A stretch of 64,000 nt of DNA. It comes from Hyphomonadaceae bacterium (GTDB lineage: Bacteria; Pseudomonadota; Alphaproteobacteria; Caulobacterales; Aquidulcibacteraceae). The stretch covers positions 434,001-498,000 of the forward strand of contig JAEUMQ010000007.1 in assembly GCA_016791425.1 (NCBI GenBank), written 5' to 3'. The notes under the pieces were generated by a model. It worked only from the letters and a program-made list of their open reading frames with translations, was not told the DNA's origin and ran no database searches. How positions within the stretch are numbered: position 1 is the stretch's first letter; each line of letters begins with the position of its first letter. Shown one piece after another: positions 39,577 to 47,835 of this stretch. Position numbers and translations under genes: made by a program.

Positions 39577-39660
39577 AAGTAGGAGCGCGGGCCTTCAGGC
39601 CCGCATTTCTTCCCAACGCCGCGTTAAGGATGCGGGCCTGAAGGCCCGCGCTACTACCTT
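39577..39660. repeat. REP pair (BIME) upstream of the RAYT gene
   Basis: Two palindromes, GCGGGCCTTCAGGCCCGC at 39587-39604 and its inverse at 39632-39649, form a large inverted repeat. Each has GTAG at its outer foot (GTAGGAGC and, inverted, GTAGTAGC), the tetranucleotide recognised by REP transposases in Escherichia coli. It lies between gyrB and the RAYT gene. Confidence 0.9.
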
Positions 39661-39699
39661 GTGCTTGCTGCGCTCGTTGCCAAAGGCTTCAATGAGGCT

Positions 39700-40218
39700 A
39701 TGGGCAGGCGGGGCTGGCATCAGCGCGGCTATCTTCCGCATCTGGATGGCCACGGCATCGTCCAGCACGTGGTGTTTCGCCTGCATGATTCCGTGCCGCC
39801 GAATGCAGAGCACAGTGGCGATGATGTGCTCGACAGGGGGTTTGGCTCAGCGGTGCTGAGCGATCCCGCGCTTGCGGAGGTCGTGGCGAGAACTCTGCTG
39901 CATCATGACGGCGAGCGGTACGTGCTTCATGCTTGGTGCGTGATGCCTAACCACGTGCATGTGCTGATGACGACAAGTGAAGATCATGAGCTGGGGGCGA
40001 TCGTCCGATCTTGGAAGGCGTATTCGGCGCGGCAGATCAACGAAGCCTGCGAACGACAAGGGCGCCTGTGGGCTGCAGATTACTTCGATCGCTACATGCG
40101 GGACGATCCGCACTTCTGGACGAGCAAGGCGTACATCGAGAACAATCCCGTGGCGGCTGGCTTGTGCTCCCGCGCGGATGAATGGCGCTTCAGCTCGGCG
40201 GGCTGGAGGGGAGAGTAG
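39700..40218 (+). CDS. REP-associated tyrosine transposase (RAYT)
   Basis: A 172-residue Y1/IS200-like nuclease. The opening GRRGWHQRGYLPHLDGHGIVQHVVFRLHDS, the HUH motif VMPNHVHVLM and the C-terminal WTSKAYIENNPVAAGLC are RAYT hallmarks; the catalytic Tyr probably lies in the DRYMRDDPHF segment. The enzyme binds and cleaves REP palindromes. REP copies flank it on both sides. A GTG at 39661 would add 13 residues. Related REPs recur at 42211, 45783, 46669 and perhaps 51530. Confidence 0.93.
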   Translation: MGRRGWHQRGYLPHLDGHGIVQHVVFRLHDSVPPNAEHSGDDVLDRGFGSAVLSDPALAEVVARTLLHHDGERYVLHAWCVMPNHVHVLMTTSEDHELGAIVRSWKAYSARQINEACERQGRLWAADYFDRYMRDDPHFWTSKAYIENNPVAAGLCSRADEWRFSSAGWRGE

Positions 40219-40284
40219 GAGCGGGCCTCCACCTTCCGCCACGTCGCAAAAAGCTGCGGGCCTGAAGGCCCGCGCTCCTGCCTT
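40213..40284. repeat. REP pair downstream of the RAYT gene
   Basis: A decayed REP (GTAGGAGCGGGCCTCC) starts at the RAYT stop codon, and a complete inverted copy, GCGGGCCT-GA-AGGCCCGC, lies at 40256-40273. With the upstream pair it brackets the transposase gene. Confidence 0.85.
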
Positions 40285-40296
40285 GAGACCGCAGCA

Positions 40297-40332
40297 AGCA
40301 AAACGGCCGCGCCTCGGAGAGACGCGGCCGTT
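40297..40332 (-). terminator. Terminator downstream of the HU gene
   Basis: AACGGCCGCG (40302-40311) pairs with CGCGGCCGTT (40323-40332), followed on the minus strand by TTTTGCTTGC. A second exact 10-bp hairpin (GTGATGCGCC/GGCGCATCAC, 40357-40385) lies nearer to the HU stop. Confidence 0.75.
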
Positions 40333-40448
40333 CTGGGTTCTGTGTTCGCCGAGAGCGTGATGCGCCGATAGAACGGGCGCATCACATGCTGCAGCTAGTC
40401 AGCGCGTGACCGGACTGCGTGTTCCGGGCGCGCGCCGCGGTGCGCGGT

Positions 40449-40856
40449 TTAGCGCGCGACCGCTTGCTTCATCATCGCGCTTTGACGGAACGCGAGCTTC
40501 TTCGACGCCTTGATCTTCACCGGCTCGCCCGTGGCGGGGTTCCGGCCCATGCGCGCCTTGCGCGAACGGATCATGATCATGCCGAGATCGCCGATCTTCA
40601 CCTTCACGCCCTTGAGGACGTGCGCGCGCACGACATCGATGTAGTTCTCCACGAAGCGCTTCGCTTCCGCGCGGGTCATTTCCGCGTGGTCCGCGACCGC
40701 TTGCAGCAGGGCGCTGGCGCTGATCGTCTTGCCGGCGGGCGAGGAGACGCGCACGGGACGCGCAACCGGCGCGGCCTTCGCGGCGGTCTTCTTCTTCGCG
40801 GGCGCCTTCTTCGGAGCGGACTTCTTGGCCGCCTTCTTCGCCATCTTACGAGCCAT
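40449..40856 (-). CDS. HU family DNA-binding protein with Lys/Ala-rich N-terminal tail
   Basis: A 135-residue histone-like protein. Residues 1-40 are a Lys/Ala/Pro tail (MARKMAKKAAKKSAPKKAPA...) like histone H1 tails; residues 43-135 are an HU/IHF fold with the DNA-binding arm RNPATGEPVKIKASKKLAF. Ordinary HU is about 90 residues. It probably compacts the nucleoid, the tail giving extra DNA affinity. The ribosome site is AAAGGAAC. An AT-rich 330-bp region without genes lies upstream, probably its promoter. Confidence 0.93.
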   Translation of the reverse strand: MARKMAKKAAKKSAPKKAPAKKKTAAKAAPVARPVRVSSPAGKTISASALLQAVADHAEMTRAEAKRFVENYIDVVRAHVLKGVKVKIGDLGMIMIRSRKARMGRNPATGEPVKIKASKKLAFRQSAMMKQAVAR

Positions 40857-41185
40857 CGGGTGGTTCCTTTCTGAGTGGGTTGGGTGCGGGTTCTGGTTCT
40901 TTTGTGGGCGGGTTTGGCCCTTATGGACGTGCTGTCATTGCGCTTCGAATCGTCAACCAGACCTGAATCACAAGCCCTTTAAGCGCATTTTTTCCCGATA
41001 AAAGCGCCTTTTTGCAGTGCTCGGGCGACTTTGCCGCATAGCTGAGGCGGCCAGGGCATGCCTGGAAAGGCTTATTTTACGGGAGTTTTACGCGTGTGAA
41101 CGCTTTGCGCGAGGCCTGAATGAGCGGGCCGAGCCGCCTCACGCGACGCTTCGGCCCGCTCGAAAAGCCCGTCAAACCGGGAGAA

Positions 41186-41821
41186 TTAGGCCGCCTGGCT
41201 TTGCTTCGGCAGCAGCGCGTCAGGCCCTTTGAAGCCCGGCAAGGCTTCGATCCGCGCCATCCAGCCCTTGAGGTTGGGGTACGCGCCGAGATCCAATCCG
41301 GCCTGCGGCGCATAGGCGACGACGCCGTAGAGATCGATGTCTGCGAACGTTGGCGACGCGCCGACCAGCCATTGTTTGTCCGCGAGCGCCTCTTCGAGCA
41401 CGGCAAGACCGGCGCGCCCTTCGTCCGCATAATGCGCCGCGATCTCCTCGCTCGTCTTCCAGAAGCCGAACTTGTACGCCCGCGGACGATAGATCCCGCG
41501 CGCAAGCCGATCCCAGCCCCAATAGCTCCATTCGCGCGCCTGCCGGCGCTCGCGCGCGTTCGCGCCGAGGAACTTGCCGCTGGCCTCCGCAATGTGCTCG
41601 AGGATCGAGGCCGATTGGCAGAGCGTCTCGCCGGTCTGCTTATCGACGAGGCAAGGAACGACGCCGAAGCGGTTGCGCGCCAGATAGTCCGGCGTCTTCT
41701 GCGCCTTGCCCGGCAGATCGACGTGAACATAGTCGAAGGCTTCGCCCGCGAGTGCGAGCATGAGCCCCACCTTGTAGCAGGGGCCCGACGCCCAGATGCC
41801 GTGCAATTCGTAACGCGCCAT
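41186..41821 (-). CDS. Glutathione S-transferase family protein
   Basis: A 211-residue GST. The N-terminal thioredoxin-like domain has YELHGIWASGPCYKVGLML and the cis-Pro region GVVPCLVDKQTGETLCQSASILEHIAE; the C-terminal helical domain has PTFADIDLYGVVAYAPQAGLDLGAYPNLKGWMARIEALPGF. It conjugates or reduces electrophiles with glutathione; the class is uncertain. The start at 41821 follows GGAGGAAACGACAC. The 503-bp gap upstream holds only its promoter and a REP pair. Confidence 0.92.
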   Translation of the reverse strand: MARYELHGIWASGPCYKVGLMLALAGEAFDYVHVDLPGKAQKTPDYLARNRFGVVPCLVDKQTGETLCQSASILEHIAEASGKFLGANARERRQAREWSYWGWDRLARGIYRPRAYKFGFWKTSEEIAAHYADEGRAGLAVLEEALADKQWLVGASPTFADIDLYGVVAYAPQAGLDLGAYPNLKGWMARIEALPGFKGPDALLPKQSQAA

Positions 41822-42208
41822 GTGTCGTTTCCTCCATGCCGAAAGGCCGGCGCTTATGGCGCAAACGCCGCCGCGGCGCCAGCGTTGGCGATGCGCTTCG
41901 GCGCCAGACTCGTCTTGCAGACTCGCCTTGAAGGCGAAGCGGTGAAGTGCTAACTTCTTGGCGTTGGAAGACGACGGCGCGCTGACCGCCCATCGGACTA
42001 AGCTCTGCAGCGAACAAAGCCAGGGTGCGCGGCGCGCGAACGGTTCGGCTTCCCGTCCGACAATTGTTCGCTCCGTTAAAGATTGACCGAGCGGATAAGG
42101 GTTTGCGGCCGGCGCGAGAGCGCGTTTCAGCAAATGGCCTTGTTTGTCCGAACAAATCGGCAACGCGTTTCGCGACCGGAAGGCGCGCCTGAAGGGAGCC
42201 GCGAGAAG

Positions 42209-42295
42209 AATTGGAGCGCGGGCCTCCTGGCCCGCATTTTCTTTTCGACGTCGGACGCGACGTGCGGGCCTGAAGACCCGCGCTCCAACCTTGCA
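42209..42295. repeat. REP pair, dispersed copy
   Basis: TTGGAGCGCGGGCCTCCTGG and its continuation form one REP palindrome; an inverted copy with one mismatch (GCGGGCCTGAAGACCCGC) lies at 42264-42281. It is the same family as those around the RAYT gene and sits 30 nt before the thpR start. Confidence 0.85.
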
Positions 42296-42324
42296 GGCGC
42301 CGCGGACGCGTCGTTTAAACCCCT

Positions 42325-42873
42325 ATGTCCCTTCGTCTCTTTGCTGCGCTCACGCTTCCCGAGCATGTCGTCGATCGCGTGGACGCGGTGCAGCGCGGCG
42401 CGCCGGGCGCTTTCTGGACGCCTGATGACAATCTCCACATCACGCTCCGCTTCTTCGGCGACACGCCGGAGCCGATCGCCGAGGACCTCGATGTCGCGCT
42501 TGAACACGCGGCGCTTTCCGCGCGTCCGTTCGAGCTGAGGCTCAAGGGCGCGGGCGTGTTCGGCAAGGAGGAGCCGCACACGCTCTGGCTGGGCGTCGAT
42601 CCGCTCGAACCGGTGAAGACGCTGGCGGCCGATTGCGAGCGGGCGGCGCGCAGTGCGGGGCTGAAGCCCGAGCCGCGCAAGTTCGCCCCGCACGTCACGA
42701 TCGCGAAATTGCGCGGCGTCGATCGCGTCGCGCTTATTGGCGTGGAGAAGCGCCTGGCGCTGTTCGAGAGTCCGTCCTGGCGCGTGGAGACGATGACGCT
42801 CTTCTCCAGCCAGGTTCGCCGCGGCGAGCCGAGCCTCTACACGATCGAGGCGGAATATCCGCTGGGCGGCTGA
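42325..42873 (+). CDS. thpR: RNA 2',3'-cyclic phosphodiesterase / 2'-5' RNA ligase
   Basis: A 182-residue 2H phosphoesterase. The two catalytic HxTx motifs are HITLRFFGD near residue 39 and HVTIAKLRG near 127. Length and the MSLRLFAALTLPEHV opening fit ThpR/LigT, which hydrolyses 2',3'-cyclic phosphates on RNA. It stands alone. Confidence 0.93.
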   Translation: MSLRLFAALTLPEHVVDRVDAVQRGAPGAFWTPDDNLHITLRFFGDTPEPIAEDLDVALEHAALSARPFELRLKGAGVFGKEEPHTLWLGVDPLEPVKTLAADCERAARSAGLKPEPRKFAPHVTIAKLRGVDRVALIGVEKRLALFESPSWRVETMTLFSSQVRRGEPSLYTIEAEYPLGG

Positions 42874-42943
42874 GCACGCGTGCTCAAGGCCCGCCTGCTC
42901 GTTGTGAGCAAACGGGCCTTGGCTGCGGTACTGGTCCGAAAGC

Positions 42944-43462
42944 TTACGAGGTCGGCGCGGCCGGCGCTTGCTGCGGCGGCGGCTGTTCCGCCGAGGTCGT
43001 GTCTGCCGTGTCGTCGCCGACATGGCAGCAGCGCACCTGCATCTCCAGCACGCGCGAATTGAACCGGCATTCGCTGTCGTTGATCTGCCGCAGGATCGCC
43101 AGGCCGCCGGCGCGGTTGGTGTAGCGGGTCTGCACGCAGCTCGTCAGCGTGTAGCCTTGCTCCGGGCACGAGCCGGTGGTGCGGTTGCGGATGGTGTGCG
43201 TGGTGCAGGTCATGTTGCGGGCCAGCGCCTGGTCGGCGGTGGCCTGCGCCCGCTCGGTGCGGCTGAACACGTCGGAGATGCGGTCGCCGAGCGAGGTGCG
43301 CACGTTCTCCGTGTCGCGGTGCTGCTTGCAGATGTCGTAGTCGGTGTGATCGGCGGAGGCGCAGAATTCCGCGATCGTCATGTTTCCGGTGCGGTTGGCG
43401 CAACCCGTGGCCAACGCGGCCAAGGTCGCGGCCGCGATAAGGCCGATGAGGTTGAAGCGCAT
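42944..43462 (-). CDS. Putative Cys-containing lipoprotein
   Basis: A 172-residue protein with a lipoprotein signal MRFNLIGLIAAATLAALATGC. The mature part has several Cys (about eight) and a Gln/Ala/Pro-rich tail; no family is recognised. The start at 43462 has AAGGG 8 nt upstream; Met at 43480 adds six residues and is also possible. It converges with thpR. The region between its start and 43784 (about 320 bp) holds nothing I can support. Confidence 0.7.
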   Translation of the reverse strand: MRFNLIGLIAAATLAALATGCANRTGNMTIAEFCASADHTDYDICKQHRDTENVRTSLGDRISDVFSRTERAQATADQALARNMTCTTHTIRNRTTGSCPEQGYTLTSCVQTRYTNRAGGLAILRQINDSECRFNSRVLEMQVRCCHVGDDTADTTSAEQPPPQQAPAAPTS

Positions 43463-43783
43463 TCTGACACCCTTGTTCATGAGAACCCCGTTGTCCGCTA
43501 TCCTGCATGTCCGAAGCGGGTCAAGCCCCGACTCCAGCCCTGCGAAACACGCCGCGTGTATTCTTACTTTGGCGCAATGCTCATGAGGCGAAGCGACGCG
43601 CTCGCTCTGCACACAGAGCAATGTGCTGCACTGCGAAAGGCGCTGCCGAGCGCCGCGCTTTTCGCGTCTGGGGCGCATGTCTCGCCGCAAAGAGGTGATG
43701 CAACCGATCCGGTTCCGGGCCATATTGAAACCAGGGACTTCGGGCGCCGGGCGCCCCCAAGGCGATCACGCAGGGAACTGATC

Positions 43784-44116
43784 ATGCGAACGATTTTGGC
43801 GGCGACGGCGGTGTTTCTGGCGATGAGCGCGGCGGCCGTCGCGCAACAGACCGATGCGCCCAAGCCCTATACTGAGAGCGGCATTTCCGTCCCCGGCGTG
43901 ATCGACCGTCCGGTCCCCCCACCCGCGGGCGATCCGCGCACGCCGGCGCGCCGCATGCGGGACATCCGAAGCTGGGACAAGTGCGTGCTGGCCGCTCAGC
44001 GCAACGCCGACGCCGATCCGCTGCGCCCGCAGATGGATACGCCGGAGGATTATTGCCGCGGCCGGCTGGGCATGGCGAGCCGGCAATCGGTGCCGTTCGA
44101 CGCGCCCCAGCAATGA
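43784..44116 (+). CDS. Small exported hypothetical protein
   Basis: A 110-residue protein with a signal peptide (RTILAATAVFLAMSAAAVAQ) and a short Pro-rich mature part with two Cys (SWDKCVLAAQ and EDYCRGRLG) that could form a disulfide. No family is recognised. AGGGAACTG precedes the ATG. It converges with the metallopeptidase gene with 3 bp between stops. Confidence 0.7.
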   Translation: MRTILAATAVFLAMSAAAVAQQTDAPKPYTESGISVPGVIDRPVPPPAGDPRTPARRMRDIRSWDKCVLAAQRNADADPLRPQMDTPEDYCRGRLGMASRQSVPFDAPQQ

Positions 44117-44119
44117 CGC

Positions 44120-44524
44120 CTAGGGCGTCGCCTCGAGGATGGCGTCCATCTCCTCGTCGGACAGCCCAAAATGGTGCCCCACCTCGTGCACCAGCACGTG
44201 CGCGATGAGCGCCTCGAGCGTGACGCCCGGGCTCTCGATCCATTCCTCCAGGATCGCGCGGCGAAAGAGGAACACCATCGGCACGTGCGGGCTGGGATCC
44301 ATCACCGAACGCCGGGTGAGATCGACGCCCTGGTAAAGGCCGGTGAGCTCGAACGGATCCTCCAGGCCGAGGTCCTTGAGCACCTCGTCGTCGGCGAAAT
44401 CCTCAATCCTGAAAACCACATCGCCCGCCAGGCCGCGGAAGCCGTCCGGCAATTCCTCCCAGGCGCGCGAAGTGATCGCCTCGAAATCGTCGAGGGTCGG
44501 CGCGATGAGGCTTGGGCGGTCCAT
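44120..44524 (-). CDS. Metallopeptidase family protein (minimal zincin)
   Basis: A 134-residue zincin-like protein. The zinc motif is HEVGHHFGLSDEEMD, that is HExxHxxGxxD, near the C-terminus, and the body FRGLAGDVVFRIEDFADDEVLKDLG fits the small cytoplasmic metallopeptidase family (DUF1025-like). No substrate is known. The gene is divergent from the ferritin-like gene with 109 bp between. Confidence 0.9.
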   Translation of the reverse strand: MDRPSLIAPTLDDFEAITSRAWEELPDGFRGLAGDVVFRIEDFADDEVLKDLGLEDPFELTGLYQGVDLTRRSVMDPSPHVPMVFLFRRAILEEWIESPGVTLEALIAHVLVHEVGHHFGLSDEEMDAILEATP

Positions 44525-44633
44525 GTCGCACTCTAGCGCATCGCGCGGCGCCGAGGAATGTTGACGCCGGCGTCATTTTTCTTGTGGGGCCCGCGGCGAT
44601 GGTGTAAGAGAGCCGAAAATTCGGGAGATGCAG

Positions 44634-45770
44634 ATGTCCGAAGCCCCGCGTCAGATCACCAAGGACAATTTGTACGACGCGGTCGCGCCGACCGATTTTG
44701 GCGCCATGCTCGACATCGAGCGGCACATGACGCGCTCCACCGCGTTCGACAGGATCATCTCCGCCACCCACGACCATTTCTGGGATCCGCTCGACAAGAA
44801 GTACATCGACTTCGACGACCCCTTCGACATCGAGAACGAAGACCTGATGCCGGACTGGATGGTCCCGGCGCTCAACACCGACTACGTCGCCAATCACTTC
44901 GCCGACAAGCCGAAGGAGCGCATCGCCTTCAAGAGCCAGATCGGCCGCTGGATGATGAGCGCGATCCTGCACGGCGAGCAGGGCGCGCTGAACCTCTCCG
45001 CCTCGCTCTGCCATGTGCTCCGCGACGCCGGCGCGCAGGAATACGCCGCCAACCAGTGCCGCGAGGAAGGTCGCCACGTCACCGCGTTCGCCAAGTACAT
45101 CCGCTCGCGATGGGGATCGCCGCTGCCGTGCGGCGCGGTGCTCGCGAACCTGCTGCAGGAGATCGTGCACGCGCCGGAGGTCTACAAGAAGATCATCGGC
45201 ATGCAGATGCTGGTCGAAGGCCTGGCGATGGGCGCGTTCGCCTCGATCTTCAAGGAATGGAACGATCCGCTTGCGAAGAAGCTGACCCAGCTCGTTATGA
45301 CGGACGAGGCCTTCCACCACAAGTTCGGAAAGATCTGGGCCGACCGCACGATCCCGAAGCTCTCGCAGGAAGAGCACGCGATCGTCGAGGATTGGGCCGC
45401 GCATTGCTTCCAGACGCTGCTCTTCAATCTGGTCGCGCCGCACCAGATGCACACGGTCTATGAGAGCTTCGGCCTCGATCCCAATCAGGTCATGCTGGAG
45501 TTCCAGCAGATCATGACCGACGACGAGCGCCGCAAGCAGATGAAGGAGAGCGCCAACCTGTTCCGCGTGCTCGTGAAGACCTTGTGGAACGCAGGGATCA
45601 TCACCAGCCGGACCAAGGCCTTCTACGCGACCTACGTGGACTTCGACGAATTCCAGGCCGAAGGCGACGAGATGGTCGGCGACGCGATCGCGGAAGAGGG
45701 CATCCGCTATCTGCAGACGATCAATTTCGGCATCGACGAAAACGCCCTCGCGAAGATCGCCGCGGAATAG
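44634..45770 (+). CDS. Ferritin-like di-iron protein, ribonucleotide-reductase-R2-like
   Basis: A 378-residue helical protein. Ligands follow the E...ExxH...E...ExxH pattern of di-iron carboxylate proteins: Glu in HGEQGALNL, EEGRHVTAF, Glu in LVEGLAMGAF and DEAFHHKFG. This is the R2/ferritin-like superfamily; it lacks clear signs of a classical NrdB partner nearby, so an oxygenase role is equally possible. The ATG at 44634 follows GGGAGATGCAG. Its last 48 bp and the following REP pair recur at 46611-46792. Confidence 0.85.
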   Translation: MSEAPRQITKDNLYDAVAPTDFGAMLDIERHMTRSTAFDRIISATHDHFWDPLDKKYIDFDDPFDIENEDLMPDWMVPALNTDYVANHFADKPKERIAFKSQIGRWMMSAILHGEQGALNLSASLCHVLRDAGAQEYAANQCREEGRHVTAFAKYIRSRWGSPLPCGAVLANLLQEIVHAPEVYKKIIGMQMLVEGLAMGAFASIFKEWNDPLAKKLTQLVMTDEAFHHKFGKIWADRTIPKLSQEEHAIVEDWAAHCFQTLLFNLVAPHQMHTVYESFGLDPNQVMLEFQQIMTDDERRKQMKESANLFRVLVKTLWNAGIITSRTKAFYATYVDFDEFQAEGDEMVGDAIAEEGIRYLQTINFGIDENALAKIAAE

Positions 45771-45782
45771 CCGCGCCGCTCC

Positions 45783-45868
45783 AAGGCTGGAGCGCGGGCC
45801 TTATGGCCCGCCCTTTCCTCCAGCGCTTGAGAAGATGCGGGCCATAGGGCCCGCGCTCCTACTTTCCA
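45783..45868. repeat. REP pair after the ferritin-like gene
   Basis: GCGGGCCTTATGGCCCGC and an inverted copy ending GCTCCTACTTTCC, joined by about 30 bp. The inverse copy carries GTAGGAGC at its foot, as at the RAYT locus. The whole unit is duplicated at 46669-46751. Confidence 0.9.
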
Positions 45869-45898
45869 ACGCCGCGCGAACGAAACCCCTCCGCCACT

Positions 45899-46003
45899 GG
45901 AGCGATTTCCATTCAAGTGGAAACCGGTTGAGCGTAAGAAATCGCGACAAACCAAAAACCTAGAGCCTGCGACCTGATGCAGTCAGGTCGCAAAAGGCTC
46001 TAG
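45899..46003. repeat. Dispersed element with long hairpin (CTAGAGCC type)
   Basis: The segment starting GGAGCGATTTCCATTCAAG and ending CTAGAG resembles an intergenic repeat I know from several alphaproteobacterial genomes. Its right end forms a long stem: CTAGAGCC-TGCGACCTGA (45960-45977) with TCAGGTCGCA and GGCTCTAG (45983-46003), AAA bulged. The minus-strand gene's TAG stop (46000-46002) lies in the stem, so it can end that transcript. Confidence 0.6.
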
Positions 46004-46542
46004 ACATCGCCCATCAGGCAGACCGGACGCCTCCCAGGGTGCGGTGGCAAGAGGCGCAATGCCGAGATCTCGATCCGGCCAATGCGATACGGCCAGCTTT
46101 CGTAGACGACGTGGTTCGGCCCCGCATCGCAGACGTTCGTCGGCGTCGATTGGTCGCCGAACTTGAGCATTGCGCTGTACCGCAGCGGCCGATCCAGCCC
46201 ATTGCGCACGATGAGCAACGTCAGTCCCTGTTCTGGCGCTTCGAAGAAATCGAACACGACCAGATCGGGCGCGACGGTCCGGTCCGCCATGACGGACGCC
46301 GAGTTGGCGCCAGAGCTCGGACCATGTTCGCCTGCCTCGACCTGACGTGAAGCTTCCTGCTCCAAGGCGGAAAGCGAGGTCGCCGGCCCGCGCGCCGCAA
46401 CGAAGAACCGAGCTTCATCCAGTCCGAGCGAGACGGCTTCGCCAGGCGCAAGACTGATCAGGTCGGCTCGAGGCCCCTCGGCGTGCGCGACCCCGGCGCT
46501 CCAGGCGAACGCCAGCCCGAGAACGAGAGATCTTCGCTGCAT
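46000..46542 (-). CDS. Exported hypothetical protein
   Basis: A 180-residue protein with a signal peptide (RRSLVLGLAFAWSAGVAHA). The mature part has two Cys (TNVCDAGPN and RRPVCLMGDV) that probably pair; no family is recognised. It sits between the two copies of the duplicated segment, and may have arrived with that rearrangement. Its stop is inside a long hairpin. Confidence 0.72.
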   Translation of the reverse strand: MQRRSLVLGLAFAWSAGVAHAEGPRADLISLAPGEAVSLGLDEARFFVAARGPATSLSALEQEASRQVEAGEHGPSSGANSASVMADRTVAPDLVVFDFFEAPEQGLTLLIVRNGLDRPLRYSAMLKFGDQSTPTNVCDAGPNHVVYESWPYRIGRIEISALRLLPPHPGRRPVCLMGDV

Positions 46543-46610
46543 GGCACTTCTCCCGGCTGCGTCACAAAGGAAGACAACCGGAAGCAGTGGTCAAGCGTGA
46601 GCTCGCGCCA

Positions 46611-46792
46611 ATCTCGGCATCGACGAGAACGCGCTCGCGAAGATCGCCGCGGAACAGGCTCGCCGCTCCAAGGTTGGAGCGCGGGCCCTATGGCCCGCCC
46701 TTTCCTCCAGCGCTTGAGAAGATGCGGGCCATAGGGCCCGCGCTCCTACTTTCCAGCGTCGCGGAAACGAAAACCCCTCCGCTGCGCGAGCA
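46611..46792. repeat. Duplicate of the ferritin-like gene 3' end plus REP pair
   Basis: From CTCGGCATCGACGAGAACGC to CCCCTCCGC this copies 45723-45894 almost base for base: the last 16 codons of the ferritin-like gene (GIDENALAKIAAE, stop codon changed to CAG), the REP pair and its right flank. Homology stops abruptly at the left side. It is a remnant, not an expressed gene. Confidence 0.85.
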
Positions 46793-46801
46793 GAGGAGGG
46801 G
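46770..46801 (-). terminator. Probable terminator of the 46857 lipoprotein gene
   Basis: CCCCTCC (46774-46780) pairs with GGAGGGG (46795-46801), with GCTG/CAGA pairing inside, and TTTT follows on the minus strand. It lies about 55 nt after the minus-strand stop. Confidence 0.65.
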
Positions 46802-46856
46802 CCTCGTTATCGGAGCGGACGACGGGGTTCGAAATTCGTCCGTATCCGAATGAAGA

Positions 46857-47726
46857 TCAGCCCGGATTGGCGGGGGCCGCCGGCGCGGTCGTGCGGGTGG
46901 CGGGCTGGGCCGGCTGCGCGACGGGCGCCTTGGCCTTGCCGGTGACGCTGTCGAGCTGCTCCAGCGTCTCGCCGACCTGCCGCGCCATCGCTTCAGGATC
47001 GATGACCTGGTAGTTCGACGGCACGCCGAAGAGCCGCGCGGGCTGCGCGCCGCGTTGCAGGTTGGTCGCCTGGAAGATCACGCGCTCGTTCTCGCGCACG
47101 CGGAGCACGATGCCGTCGTCGGTGATGCAGGCCGTGCGGACCAACTGCACGTTCGACTTCGGCCGCCATTCGCGCCCGTTCTCGCCCGCGACGAGGCAAT
47201 CGCCGACGCGTTGCACGTCTTCCGCGGCCAGCGCCGCCCAGGGCGCCTCCATGGGTCTGGGCGCGTGGTCGTCGGCGACGCGGACCGCGACGCCGGTGGA
47301 AACGACCGGCGCAGGCGCCGCGGCCGGCGGCTCGGGCGTCGTGGTTGTCACCGTGCGCGGCGGCGTGGTTTGCGCGACTTGCGGCTGCTGCGCAGGGATG
47401 GCGGTGGGCTCGCTGAGCAGGTAGGCCGCATCGGTCGCCTCGTTGAATACGATGGCGGCGGTCGAGCCGCCCGCGGGGGTGGTCTCCACCCGCATGCGGG
47501 GGCCGTCGCGATAGATCACCGTGCGCACAGATGCGCCGCCGTCAGGGGAGGCGGCGTCGCCTTCGATCCGGTAGGCGACGTCCTGGAACGTGGGATACTT
47601 CACGCCGAAGCCGCAACCAGCCAAGAGCCCGCATCCGACGAGAAGGGCGAAGGCGGCGGCGCCTTGCGCCCGCACTCCGGATGTCCGTCTGCGGGAGTCC
47701 CGCGTGATCGCCGCGCGCGTGATCAT
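46857..47726 (-). CDS. Putative lipoprotein
   Basis: A 289-residue protein with a 25-residue basic N-tail, a hydrophobic stretch and lipobox LLAGC. A middle Pro/Thr linker (TTPPRTVTTTTPEPPAAAP) separates two parts, the second having two Cys (GDCLVAGENG, TACITDDG). The end is Ala/Pro-rich. No family is recognised. GGAGGAATTC before the ATG at 47726 is a strong ribosome site. It is divergent from mmcB. Confidence 0.75.
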   Translation of the reverse strand: MITRAAITRDSRRRTSGVRAQGAAAFALLVGCGLLAGCGFGVKYPTFQDVAYRIEGDAASPDGGASVRTVIYRDGPRMRVETTPAGGSTAAIVFNEATDAAYLLSEPTAIPAQQPQVAQTTPPRTVTTTTPEPPAAAPAPVVSTGVAVRVADDHAPRPMEAPWAALAAEDVQRVGDCLVAGENGREWRPKSNVQLVRTACITDDGIVLRVRENERVIFQATNLQRGAQPARLFGVPSNYQVIDPEAMARQVGETLEQLDSVTGKAKAPVAQPAQPATRTTAPAAPANPG

Positions 47727-47835
47727 TGAATTCCTCCGTCGCTTTGGGAGCCGATCAACAATGTCCGAACGGGCGTGCCGGTTCCGGGCTCGCCGGACGC
47801 TTGATCGGCGCGCGCCGGGATGGGAGCTTCCGGGC

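Noticed and set aside
42981-43700. Longer readings of the lipoprotein gene upstream of 43480
   Set aside because: The lipoprotein signal begins at 43462 or 43480; the upstream part has no protein-like character.
39577-46760. REP copies as a CRISPR array
   Set aside because: Units are paired inverted palindromes at irregular distances of hundreds to thousands of bp, without spacers; no cas gene is present.
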